A DNA stretch of 64,000 bases, taken from contig JBGAKR010000006.1 in assembly GCA_044224315.1 (NCBI GenBank), forward strand, positions 1 to 64,000. Reading direction: 5' to 3'. Position 1 is the first letter of the stretch, and the number at the start of each line of letters is the position of its first letter. Source of the stretch: JAGXTF01 sp044224315. Lineage in GTDB: Bacteria; Bacteroidota; Bacteroidia; NS11-12g; UBA955. Below the pieces are notes generated by a model. It was not told the DNA's origin and searched no databases. It worked only from the letters and a program-made list of their open reading frames with translations. Both the position numbers and the translations under genes were made by a program. Positions 8,638-16,899 of the stretch are shown one piece after another.

Positions 8638-9180
8638 ATGAAAGGTTATATAATCATTTTTATTATAGCATTCACTTCGGGCAGCTGCGGTTTAATGGCC
8701 GTGTTGGATCCACCGGGTAAGGGTGATTATTTTAGAGGGAAATACCCCAAAAGCATGTACGAAAATCCATTTAATTCTGGGGTATTTATTGCCTATGATA
8801 TATGCGGGGAAAACCGAACTGCAAAGATTTGGGAGTTTACTCCAAAGGGCATAATTCATATGGAAATTGAGAAAATATCTAAGACTTTTTCTGAAGATAG
8901 TATTGTGTTGTATTTTAATAAGAAAAAATATAAATCAGGCTTTAGGAAGGACAGGGGAGTGGCGGTTAAAGATAGTACGAATCATTACAGCGTAGAGTTA
9001 AAAAACAAGGAAACCGCGGCATTGCAGTTTTATTATGAATTTAAAATTAAAGTTCGAAACTCCAATGAATTTATGGCAGATTACGTAGGAAGCAGGACCT
9101 ATAAAAATAGGTGGAATACCAGCAGCTATCGTTGTTCCGAGCTTTCTCCACTTAGGTTTGTGAGGTATCAGAAGCATTAA
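8638..9180 (+). CDS. Hypothetical lipoprotein, copy 1 of a tandem pair
   Basis: A 180-residue protein with a short hydrophobic signal and a lipobox-like end (FTSGSC, Cys 17), so probably a membrane-anchored lipoprotein. I do not recognise the family. It is clearly homologous to the next gene: both are exactly 180 residues and share the order C-G-(F/L)-x-A-V-(L/I)-D-P-P, a (F)RGKY/FKGKY block, NPF-S-G-(V/I)F-A, an IWEF block, a KIKVRNSNEF/KIKIRDSNNF block and a C-terminal RFVRY/HFVRY. A single post-Cys domain of about 160 residues is likely. It starts 6 nt after a -7 box embedded in the preceding terminator. Confidence 0.75.
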   Translation: MKGYIIIFIIAFTSGSCGLMAVLDPPGKGDYFRGKYPKSMYENPFNSGVFIAYDICGENRTAKIWEFTPKGIIHMEIEKISKTFSEDSIVLYFNKKKYKSGFRKDRGVAVKDSTNHYSVELKNKETAALQFYYEFKIKVRNSNEFMADYVGSRTYKNRWNTSSYRCSELSPLRFVRYQKH

Positions 9181-9225
9181 GAAACCCATCCGGAATGTTA
9201 AAAAAATTGCGCAATTAGTAAGTTG

Positions 9226-9768
9226 ATGAAAAATCTGTCTTATTTGTTATGTTCATTTTTACTCACAGGTTGTGGTTTTTTAGCTGTCATTGATCCTCCG
9301 AAAAATAAAGATTTTTTTAAAGGGAAATACGCGGTAGATTCATTTCATAATCCGTTTAGTGATGGAATTTTTATGGCATTGGACAGTGCCTGTAGACCTG
9401 AAATATATGAGAAGTCAATTATAATTTGGGAATTTAAAAATAATAGGATGCAACATATGAGTGCGGGAGGATTTACTTATCCTGTTTCTTATGACAGTAC
9501 GGTTGATTTTTATAGACGATTTATTCGAAAGAATGACATAGGTTATGCCGTAAAAATAACCAAAGATAGTTTTCTGGTGGATTTGCGTAACAGGGATGCA
9601 CCTGGGATTTTTCATTTTCATAGATTTGGAATTAAAATACGTGACAGTAATAATTTTGATGCTTATTTTATTGAAACCATAGCATATAAATTTCCGCATT
9701 CTTCTTTTGTTTATCGCTGCCATTCGGAAGATCCATTACATTTTGTGCGGTATAGGGGAAGTTATTAA
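9226..9768 (+). CDS. Hypothetical lipoprotein, copy 2 of a tandem pair
   Basis: A 180-residue paralogue of the preceding gene, 45 nt downstream. Signal peptide and canonical lipobox (FLLTGC, Cys 16), then GFLAVIDPPKNKDFFKGKY. ATG 9226 is preferred over a TTG one codon upstream, and makes the two copies equal in length. The pair has diverged strongly in the middle of the domain (YPVSYDSTVDFYRRF here has no close match in copy 1), so the duplication is old. Both genes look more AT-rich than the flanking housekeeping genes. Function unknown; it may be co-transcribed with copy 1. Confidence 0.75.
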   Translation: MKNLSYLLCSFLLTGCGFLAVIDPPKNKDFFKGKYAVDSFHNPFSDGIFMALDSACRPEIYEKSIIIWEFKNNRMQHMSAGGFTYPVSYDSTVDFYRRFIRKNDIGYAVKITKDSFLVDLRNRDAPGIFHFHRFGIKIRDSNNFDAYFIETIAYKFPHSSFVYRCHSEDPLHFVRYRGSY

Positions 9769-10028
9769 TTATTGAGATTAGTAATTTTTAAAAACTAAAG
9801 GAGGACATTTACGATCCTTTGGGTGAATAATATAGAGGTTGCTTCATCCTTGTGATAGTGTTGCAAGGGTGCAGAGGTCTAAACCTTCGGGTGGTTGTGA
9901 GGATGTTTCTGTTTGTGGAGTTATAATGATTGTTTTGAATAATAGTTAATTACTTCCATATACCAGTTTGATAGTACCGAATAATAAATGCCAATAAATA
10001 TGAATAGGCCGCGCGCGAGGTTTGTGGC

Positions 10029-11909
10029 ATGATGATTAAAAGAATACTACTCTCGGGAGCCATGATGCTGGCTGCATCGGCTTATGCACAGAAATTTACA
10101 GACAGCTTATTGTTGCATATTCCTACGGATAACAACGTAATTGATAATGGACCTCAAAGCTATGCAGTGAATGCAAGTTCTATTGCATATAGCACAGATA
10201 ATCGAGGCCTTGCCAATCAGTCGGTGGTGTGCAATGGATTAAGCACCAAAATAACAATTTCAACCTCTTCTAAATTCCAACACAGTTTGCCGCTGACTGC
10301 AGCAGTGTGGGTGAACATTACCAGTCAAACTGGTAATTTCCCTGTTTTTTATGGTGCTGACAATGTAAATGCTTATTCCGGAATTTGGCTGCAGGTAATT
10401 GATGGATATGTTTATGCAAATATGGGGGATGGTCAATCAAACGGAACCAGCAACCGTTATAGTGTGAGAAGTACCAATAAGTTGACAACTGCTACCTGGT
10501 ATCATATCGCTGCAGTATTTAAATCAGGTAGTATTGATTTATATATAAATGGTTCTAAGGATGAAACCACTGTTGCCTCAGGAAACGGCACATTTATGGC
10601 ATGGACAACGGCCAATTCAACCTATGGATATGCTACAAAAACTGGGGGATATAACTACTTCAGCGGTAGTCTTGATAACCTGATGGTGTGGGGCCGTGCC
10701 CTGAGTGATGCTGAAATCAGAATTGCAAAAAATCTGGTGTATTTTGGAGAAATTGGCAGCACTGTAAAAGACTTTGGACCTACCAATTCTGTAGCCACCA
10801 ATACCGGAACAACCGCAGATTTTGACCGTTTGGGCAATGCCAATGGCGGTTTGAAATTTAATGGCAGTTCGGATAAATTAACTTTGCCAACCAATGCAAA
10901 TTACAAACCCACTTTTCCTTTTACCATTTCGGCCTGGGTTTACTCTGAATCTAAAACAGGCATAGTGCCCATTGTGGCTACTACTGATCATCAAATTGAT
11001 TATTATAACGGGGCCAGTTTATGGGTTGAAAATGGTTACCCTTGCCTGTATATAGGAGATGGAGGATGCAAAGGCGCCAATTGCCGCAGCACTTACCTGG
11101 CGGCAGATTCAATTAAAATAAACCGGTGGAATTTGGTAACTGCGGTAGTTACGGCCTATAACAATATTAAAATATATATCAACGGAGCCGCGGTTTCGGG
11201 TGGTGCATTATCGGGCACCGGAACTACTATGAGCAATAGTGCTTCTGTACCCGGTACAATTGGGTATTTAACCGATGCTTATGCCACCAGCAACCGCTAT
11301 TTCAAAGGGATTATCGATGAGGTATTTATTACCAATACCGCACTTTCTGCAGCCGATGTAACCACACTATTTGCCAATAGTTTATATGTAGTTAGACATC
11401 CCGGAAATTCAACCGGAGACCAGGGAACCAATATTGATATTACCTGCGCAGGCGCTGGAACCGGAGCTGTAACCTATCAATGGCAAAAAAATGGCTGGTC
11501 TGGCGGTTGGTCTAACAAATCAGGGGCTACCAGTAATGTTCTTGCATTTAACTCATTGCAGGCTTCAGATACAGGCAATTACCGTTGCGTAATTAAACTT
11601 GGAAGTAAAACTGTAACCACCAATTCATGCTTTGTGAATATGACCATTCCGGTAAATAAAGTGCAGCAATTGAATCAGCAAATTGCTTTATATCCCAATC
11701 CAGCTAACCAGAAATTGAAAATCAGCACCGGTTTGAATACGGCTTATACTGTAAAAATTATCAATTTGTGGGGCAGTGTGGTGATGGAAAAATCGGCCAT
11801 TACCCGCGATTTGGAGCTGGATCTCAATGCCATTTCAGCCGGAACTTATGTGGTAAGGGTAGAATCGGCACAAGGGGTTTATCAGTCAAACTTGCAGGTG
11901 CAGCGCTAA
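10029..11909 (+). CDS. Secreted double-LamG, Ig-like protein with T9SS type A sorting domain
   Basis: A 626-residue exported protein. Signal peptide (MIKRILLSGAMMLAASAYAQ) is followed by two concanavalin A-like/LamG domains (about 25-235 and 240-450; each with a TAAVWV/FTISAWV strand, an IDLYINGS/IKIYINGA strand and a closing FSGSLDNLMVWGRALSDAEI or FKGIIDEVFITNTALS motif). An Ig-like domain follows (about 455-540, with the ITC and YRC cysteines and an ASDTGNYRC signature). The last 80 residues are a Por/T9SS type A sorting domain (YPNPANQKLKIS, AGTYVVRVES). LamG domains suggest carbohydrate or protein binding at the surface. ATG 10029 is followed at once by ATG 10032; either may be used. The 260-nt gap before it (9769-10028) holds no gene I can recognise. 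Confidence 0.88.
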   Translation: MMIKRILLSGAMMLAASAYAQKFTDSLLLHIPTDNNVIDNGPQSYAVNASSIAYSTDNRGLANQSVVCNGLSTKITISTSSKFQHSLPLTAAVWVNITSQTGNFPVFYGADNVNAYSGIWLQVIDGYVYANMGDGQSNGTSNRYSVRSTNKLTTATWYHIAAVFKSGSIDLYINGSKDETTVASGNGTFMAWTTANSTYGYATKTGGYNYFSGSLDNLMVWGRALSDAEIRIAKNLVYFGEIGSTVKDFGPTNSVATNTGTTADFDRLGNANGGLKFNGSSDKLTLPTNANYKPTFPFTISAWVYSESKTGIVPIVATTDHQIDYYNGASLWVENGYPCLYIGDGGCKGANCRSTYLAADSIKINRWNLVTAVVTAYNNIKIYINGAAVSGGALSGTGTTMSNSASVPGTIGYLTDAYATSNRYFKGIIDEVFITNTALSAADVTTLFANSLYVVRHPGNSTGDQGTNIDITCAGAGTGAVTYQWQKNGWSGGWSNKSGATSNVLAFNSLQASDTGNYRCVIKLGSKTVTTNSCFVNMTIPVNKVQQLNQQIALYPNPANQKLKISTGLNTAYTVKIINLWGSVVMEKSAITRDLELDLNAISAGTYVVRVESAQGVYQSNLQVQR

Positions 11910-12021
11910 TCGGCGTTAACTTGCAATTTGTAAATTCATTGCGGGTAACACAGCATTGGGGCTAAATTAAAATTTAACCCTATTTTGCAACAGCGTTTTA
12001 CCCCAGTAAAATTCTCCCCTT

Positions 12022-14085
12022 ATGAAAAAGAAAATCATTTCGAGTTTTTGTTTGGCCGTTTGCGTTGGTTTTGCCAGCGCAAACGCGTTCCAAAATAAAT
12101 CTCCGGGCGAGCAATGGCTCGATAAAGGAAAATCGTTTTTAAAGAAAAACAACCTGGATTCGGCCCGTTTCTATGCCTTAAAAGCCATGGAAGCATTCAA
12201 TCAAAAAGGATTGGAAAAACTCTATGCCCAGGCTGCCTTATTGAAAGCGCAAAGTAGCTATAAAATAGAACCCCGCGAAGCACTCAATAGTTATTTGTAT
12301 GCGCGCAGATTGGGGAAAGATGCAGGTGAAAATGCGGTGCAATTCAGGGCCGATTTAACCATTGGTGCCATTTACCGCCGCGAAACCAAATATGATTCTA
12401 CCAAACATTATTATACAGAAGCCGAAAAGCTGGTAAACGCTATGCTGCTGGCCGACCGTAGTCCGGATAACCTGCGTAGAATGGGTATGCTGTATAACAA
12501 TATGGGTGCTTATTACAGTGAAATTGAGCAGCCTTCGAAAGCCGTATTTTACCTGGTAGAAACCGAAAAAATTGGCCGTGAATTAAAAGATACCGGAATG
12601 ATGTTTCGATCGGCTGTAAATGCAGGTGCCATCTATAATGAATTGGGTAGTCCGGAAAATAAAGTTAGCACTGGATTTACTCAGAAAATATTTCTGCAAA
12701 AAGCCATCGTGTACTTCAAAATTGCATTTAATTTATTAACCCCCGAAGATGAGGAATACAAACCTGCGGTATTAAATAATATGGGTTTGGCATATCTCAA
12801 TTTAGGGAAATTCGACAGCTCGGCCATTTGCCTGAAAGAAGCCCTGACGCTGCATTATAAATACAAATCAGATAATGACAGAATTTGCAATTGTACCGAT
12901 AATCTGGGAGCCAGCTATTACCGATTGAAACAATATGGTGCTGCTGAAACTCAATTTAACAATGCCATTTCATTGGCTGAAAAAAACGATATAAAAGGCT
13001 GCTTAATTTCGGCTTTGAGTAATTTGGGGCAGCTTTATACCATGCAGAATAAGCTTACAGAAGCAGAAACAGTTTTAAAGCGCGCATTGGAATTAAAAAA
13101 CACCATTAAAGGCAGCAGGGAAAATTATTTACTATACGAAAAATTGTATTTATTGTACGAAAAAAAGCAGGATTTTAAGCAAGCCTATAATTTCTATAAA
13201 CTATTTGTAAGTGCCAAAGACAGTATTGCAGATGTAGAACATCTAAATCTGATGGATGAAATTGATATTAAATATAGCAGTGAAAAAAAGGATGAAAAAA
13301 TAAGTGAATTAAGTTTAGAAAAACAACTACTGGAGGAGAAGAATCGCACAAGAGAGGCCCAGTTGCGACTGCGCGAATTTTGGATAATTGGTATAATTAT
13401 TTTTGTGTTCATGGCCGGAATAATTGGCTGGTTTTGGATCCAACGCAATCGCTTAAAACTGAAACAGGAGGCTGTAGACCTGGAGCACAGACTGCTGCGG
13501 GCACGTATGAATCCGCATTTTTTATTCAATGGATTAAATACCATTCAAAAACATTATGCCGATGGACACTCTGAAGAAGCCAACCAGTTTATGGCGGATT
13601 TCAGTACATTTTTGCGTTTAATTTTAAACAAAACCGGCGAAACCAAACAAACCCTGGAGGATGAAATAGAGTTTACCACTTTATATGCATCACTGGAGCA
13701 GCGCAAGTATCCCGATAAAATTAAATTTACCACAGAAATAGCACCAGGCCTGGAAACCGAGCAGTGGATGGTGCCCAGTTTGTTGTTTCAACCCATTGTA
13801 GAAAATGCAATCTGGCATGGCATTTTACCCGCCAATAAAAATGGGGAAATAAAATTAAAACTATACGAAAATGCCAGTCATGGATTAGTATGTGAAATTA
13901 CCGACAACGGAATTGGTTTTGATGTAAGTATGGCCAATAAAAGGGGAACCCATGTTTCCAAAGCCTTTGAATTGTTGCAAAAACGCCTGGGTAAAAAAGG
14001 CAGCATGCAGGTAGAAACTCTGAATAATGCCCAAACTGGTGAAACCGGAACCCGAATTACCCTAACTTTGAATGCCGACCAATGA
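12022..14085 (+). CDS. TPR-repeat sensor histidine kinase, LytS/YehU type (His_kinase)
   Basis: A 687-residue two-component sensor. A signal peptide (MKKKIISSFCLAVCVGFASA) precedes a periplasmic TPR array (about 25-430; repeats such as AVLNNMGLAYLNLGKFDSSA and ALSNLGQLYTMQNKLTEAET). A coiled coil and one membrane helix follow (WIIGIIIFVFMAGIIGWFW, about 454-472), then the cytoplasmic His_kinase domain with phosphoacceptor His499 in MNPHFLFNGLNTI. The HATPase region has PIVENAIWHGI, DNGIGFDV and GTRITLTL. The stop overlaps the start of the LytTR regulator by 4 nt (ATGA), so the two are translationally coupled and form a pair. The stimulus is unknown; the TPR domain implies a protein or peptide partner in the periplasm. 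Confidence 0.92.
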   Translation: MKKKIISSFCLAVCVGFASANAFQNKSPGEQWLDKGKSFLKKNNLDSARFYALKAMEAFNQKGLEKLYAQAALLKAQSSYKIEPREALNSYLYARRLGKDAGENAVQFRADLTIGAIYRRETKYDSTKHYYTEAEKLVNAMLLADRSPDNLRRMGMLYNNMGAYYSEIEQPSKAVFYLVETEKIGRELKDTGMMFRSAVNAGAIYNELGSPENKVSTGFTQKIFLQKAIVYFKIAFNLLTPEDEEYKPAVLNNMGLAYLNLGKFDSSAICLKEALTLHYKYKSDNDRICNCTDNLGASYYRLKQYGAAETQFNNAISLAEKNDIKGCLISALSNLGQLYTMQNKLTEAETVLKRALELKNTIKGSRENYLLYEKLYLLYEKKQDFKQAYNFYKLFVSAKDSIADVEHLNLMDEIDIKYSSEKKDEKISELSLEKQLLEEKNRTREAQLRLREFWIIGIIIFVFMAGIIGWFWIQRNRLKLKQEAVDLEHRLLRARMNPHFLFNGLNTIQKHYADGHSEEANQFMADFSTFLRLILNKTGETKQTLEDEIEFTTLYASLEQRKYPDKIKFTTEIAPGLETEQWMVPSLLFQPIVENAIWHGILPANKNGEIKLKLYENASHGLVCEITDNGIGFDVSMANKRGTHVSKAFELLQKRLGKKGSMQVETLNNAQTGETGTRITLTLNADQ

Positions 14086-14810
14086 GAATTCTGATTGTAG
14101 ATGACGAAAGCAGCGCCCGTAGCATACTTGAACGCAAGTTGGCCAGCTACGAGGGCATTATCAGTAAAATCGACCAGGCAGATGGGGTAAAAAATGCATT
14201 GCAAGCCCTATCCGATGCCGAGTATGATTTGATTTTTCTGGACATTCAAATGCCCGATGGTACCGGATTTGATTTGCTCGAGCAAATGAAAGATCATCAA
14301 GCTTTGGTAGCCTTTACCACCGCCCACGATGAGTTTGCTTTAAAGGCATTTCAATTTGCTGCAATTGGATATTTATTAAAGCCCATTGATGCCGAAAAAC
14401 TGGATGCAGTAATGCAGATGGCGGCGCAGGTAAAACAAAACCGCAATACCCAATACAAATTGCTGGTGGAAAGTTACCGCGAGAAAAAGGTACGCAAACT
14501 GGTGATTCCCAATTCCGAGGGTTTTTTAATTGCCGAAATCGGGGATATTATCTATGTAAAAAGCGATATCAACTACTCGGTTTTTTATTTTAGAGACAGC
14601 AAGCAAACCGTAACCTCATCCAAAACCCTAAAGGAGTATTCATCCATTCTGGAATCGGAAGGTTTTTTTCGCATTCACCAAAGCTATTTAATCAACCTTA
14701 GCTATGCCCGTGAATACAAGAAGGCCTTTAACGAAGTTGTCCTCTCAGATGGCACCAAATTGCCTGTTGCGCGGCAAAAGAAAGCCATGTTTCAGGCAGT
14801 TTTTGTGTGA
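14082..14810 (+). CDS. LytTR-family response regulator (partner of the TPR kinase)
   Basis: A 242-residue regulator with an intact receiver: acidic pair D7-D8, phosphoacceptor D54 in IFLDIQMPDG and Lys100 in YLLKPID. The C-terminal LytTR DNA-binding domain spans about 140-240 (IIYVKSDINYSVFYF, FFRIHQSYLINLSYAREY). The start overlaps the kinase stop by 4 nt. Its conserved receiver contrasts with the degenerate orphan at 4415-5158. A separate promoter box lies just after the gene, so the following secreted protein may be an independent unit. Confidence 0.93.
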   Translation: MRILIVDDESSARSILERKLASYEGIISKIDQADGVKNALQALSDAEYDLIFLDIQMPDGTGFDLLEQMKDHQALVAFTTAHDEFALKAFQFAAIGYLLKPIDAEKLDAVMQMAAQVKQNRNTQYKLLVESYREKKVRKLVIPNSEGFLIAEIGDIIYVKSDINYSVFYFRDSKQTVTSSKTLKEYSSILESEGFFRIHQSYLINLSYAREYKKAFNEVVLSDGTKLPVARQKKAMFQAVFV

Positions 14811-14815
14811 TTCAC

Positions 14816-14832
14816 TACATTTGCTATCTTTG
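14816..14832 (+). promoter_or_regulatory. Two stacked -7 promoter boxes
   Basis: TACATTTG (14816-14823) and TATCTTTG (14825-14832) lie 13 and 4 nt before ATG 14837. The first would give a short leader; the second would put the transcript start at or inside the start codon. Confidence 0.5.
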
Positions 14833-14836
14833 AAAA

Positions 14837-15679
14837 ATGCCTTGGAGGGTATTTTTCTTAATAGTTTTATCAGTTTCGCTGCAGCTGCATGCAGATCATA
14901 TTGCGCGGTTTGAGGTGAAGGAGCTTGAATGGAACGGTACTTTGAAGAAGTATGGCAACGGACGCAAGGTAGAAGCTAAATTCAGCCACAATAGTACCCC
15001 GGTGTATATCGATTCGTTTGCCGGCAGCGCTTTGTTTGTAAAATTTGTATTTGCACCTGTGTTTAGTGATAAGGGCCAGAAACCAGCCTTTTATGCCATC
15101 GTATTCGACAGTAATCACCGCGATCAGCAGCTGTTTTCTAAATCCATTTTCGAAAGGGATTTGTACGATGCTTCGGCCCGCGAAAAAGACCAGAGTGGCA
15201 CCCGGCGCTGGGCTGGAAAGTTGAAATATATTCCGGATACAGCCATAAAAAATGTGCGTCCGGCCTGGGGTAGCGACCATTTTACCTTAATGATAGAAAA
15301 AGTGCAATGCTGGCGCGATTTAAAAAAAGGCAAAAAGCCGATAATCAAGGGCAAAAGACTTAAAAAACTCTATTATGAGGGCTATACCGGTGTTCCCTCA
15401 GAACCCAAATATGCGGGTAAAATAGGCCTTGAAAAATGGGACATAGTAATGGATCCGGTGCGCTACCAATGGGGAGATGAAATTTGGTTTGAATTTACCA
15501 TGCGCTTGTATGCTACCACTCCGGATGGTAAAAGGAAGGAAATATTGGCCCATAAATTCGACAGCCGCAACAAAGACCTGCAATATGGGGAAGTGGTGAA
15601 GGAAAATGCCTACGAGGTGCGCGACAGTCGCAGCGAGGTGTATATGCTTTTGCAGCGGGTGTATCTGATTCCGTACTAG
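14837..15679 (+). CDS. Secreted protein of unknown function
   Basis: A 280-residue protein with a signal peptide (MPWRVFFLIVLSVSLQLHA) and a mature region rich in Lys, Arg and aromatic residues. I do not recognise the family. Predicted strands alternate with basic segments (KKGKKPIIKGKRLKKLYYEG in the middle), and there are only two Cys, so disulfide or lipid anchoring is unlikely. It follows the TPR kinase/LytTR pair by 26 nt but has two promoter boxes of its own. Its TAG stop is the first triplet of a 7-bp repeat array (GGGAATG type) that fills the gap to the next gene, so the last codons may have been altered by the array. Confidence 0.7.
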   Translation: MPWRVFFLIVLSVSLQLHADHIARFEVKELEWNGTLKKYGNGRKVEAKFSHNSTPVYIDSFAGSALFVKFVFAPVFSDKGQKPAFYAIVFDSNHRDQQLFSKSIFERDLYDASAREKDQSGTRRWAGKLKYIPDTAIKNVRPAWGSDHFTLMIEKVQCWRDLKKGKKPIIKGKRLKKLYYEGYTGVPSEPKYAGKIGLEKWDIVMDPVRYQWGDEIWFEFTMRLYATTPDGKRKEILAHKFDSRNKDLQYGEVVKENAYEVRDSRSEVYMLLQRVYLIPY

Positions 15680-16000
15680 GGAATGGGGAATAGGGAATGG
15701 GGAATGGGGAACAGCCAATGCAGAATGCAAAATGTAGAATGCAAAATGTAACAGCCCGACAGCCGACAGCCGACAGCCAACAGCCAACAGCCAACAGCCA
15801 ACAGCCAACAGCCAACAGCCAACAGCCAACAGCCGAATGTTTAGTTATGAATGTTTAATGATTAATGGACAGCCGGACAGCCAAGCGGCCTAATGTTTAG
15901 TTATGAATGTTTAATGAACAGCCGGACAGCCAACAGCCGAATGTTTAGTTATTAATGTTTAAGGTTTAATGGACAGCCGGACAGCCAATTTTAGTTATTA
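15677..16000. repeat. Heptamer array A, left part
   Basis: Starts at the TAG stop of the preceding gene and runs in strict 7-bp phase for over 200 bp. Units change along the array: GGGAATG types, then CAAAATG/TAGAATG types, then about nine CCAACAG or CCGACAG units, then mixed TTTAATG, TTTAGTT and GGACAGC units. Most units are one or two substitutions from their neighbours. No gene is present in 15680-16146. Confidence 0.85.
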
Positions 16001-16111
16001 ATGCTTGACTTGCGTTGAAATAGCCAGGATTAGCTGGCTAATAACTCCCACAAATGGCTCTGTGAACTAATTCACTATATTAAATATAATAATTTTTAAG
16101 ACTCAAATACA

Positions 16112-16149
16112 AAATAACACGTAACCCGTAACTCTAAACTCGTAACTCA
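16112..16149. repeat. Heptamer array A, right part
   Basis: Read on the minus strand, the TGA stop of the GLPGLI gene begins a short array of TGAGTTA, CGAGTTT, AGAGTTA and CGGGTTA units. It therefore points towards the left part of the same gap. Confidence 0.65.
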
Positions 16150-16899
16150 AATTCCCCACATCCACACCATTAACGTGCTGTAGAGGTTGCCCCAGTCTTT
16201 GAAGCTTTCGGAGACTTTGGTGTAGTAGCCGTTCCAGTTGTATTGGAGTTTTTTCTTTTTAGAGAAATTGGGTTTTTTAATTACGGGTTTTTCGGGATTA
16301 AAATCGATGGCCATCCAGGTGGTGTATAGCCTGGGGACTGCCACGCCAAGTACCGTGCCGGGTAAATTACCAAAGGTTTCGGGGCCGGTTTTGGGTAAAA
16401 TCTGGTCGGTAAAAAATGCTACAACGTACATCGAATCGAATAATACACCTACCGCTTTTTGGCAATGAAAACCCGCTATATCCCGCACTTCTCCGGTAAT
16501 TTTCCATTTAATATTTCTGAAACTATCGGTAATTAAAAGTTTCTCGTCAAACAAATCCCGGCTTACAATCATTGAGTCTGTAAGCAGGTTTTTATACACC
16601 ATATTTGACTTTGACGGGTTTACACGCATGGAAAAATACATTTCATTTTGATTTGTTTCTTCCGGGTCGAAATCGGGCACACGGTATAGGCTGGCGCTTG
16701 AATCAAACTCCAGGGTAAACGTATCGGTTACAAATTTTTGTTTTTCAAAAAAACGGTTCATCCAACTGCCTTCGCTAAGGCGAAATCCATTGGTTTTTCT
16801 TTCATAGCGTATGGTACCTGCATTGTAAAACGGGCTTTGGGCCTGACTACTAAAAGCCAGGATAAAAATAATTGCGCTTAAAATGATTTTGTTTTTCAT
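16147..16899 (-). CDS. GLPGLI family protein
   Basis: A 250-residue exported protein of the GLPGLI family (named for a Gly-Leu-Pro-Gly-Leu-Ile motif; here FGNLPGTVLGVAV). It has a signal peptide (MKNKIILSAIIFILAFSSQAQ), the upstream FHCQKAVGVLFDSMYVVAFF block and the family's typical length. The ATG overlaps the stop of the outer-membrane barrel gene by one base (TAATG), so the pair is one translationally coupled operon; an upstream in-frame start is possible but would lengthen the overlap by 36 nt and disrupt the signal peptide. GLPGLI proteins are commonly encoded next to such barrels; their biochemical role is unknown. The TGA stop forms the first unit of a heptamer array. Confidence 0.85.
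   Translation of the reverse strand: MKNKIILSAIIFILAFSSQAQSPFYNAGTIRYERKTNGFRLSEGSWMNRFFEKQKFVTDTFTLEFDSSASLYRVPDFDPEETNQNEMYFSMRVNPSKSNMVYKNLLTDSMIVSRDLFDEKLLITDSFRNIKWKITGEVRDIAGFHCQKAVGVLFDSMYVVAFFTDQILPKTGPETFGNLPGTVLGVAVPRLYTTWMAIDFNPEKPVIKKPNFSKKKKLQYNWNGYYTKVSESFKDWGNLYSTLMVWMWGI

Noticed and set aside
9797..9820. Small inverted repeat in the 9769-10028 gap as a riboswitch or ncRNA
   Set aside because: Only a 6-bp stem with a long loop and no known riboswitch core; not enough to call.
15398..15829. Minus-strand ORFs with AVGCWLL peptide repeats (also 15513-15815)
   Set aside because: They are translations of the 7-bp array: 21 bp of repeat encodes 7 residues in every frame. No signal or conserved domain.
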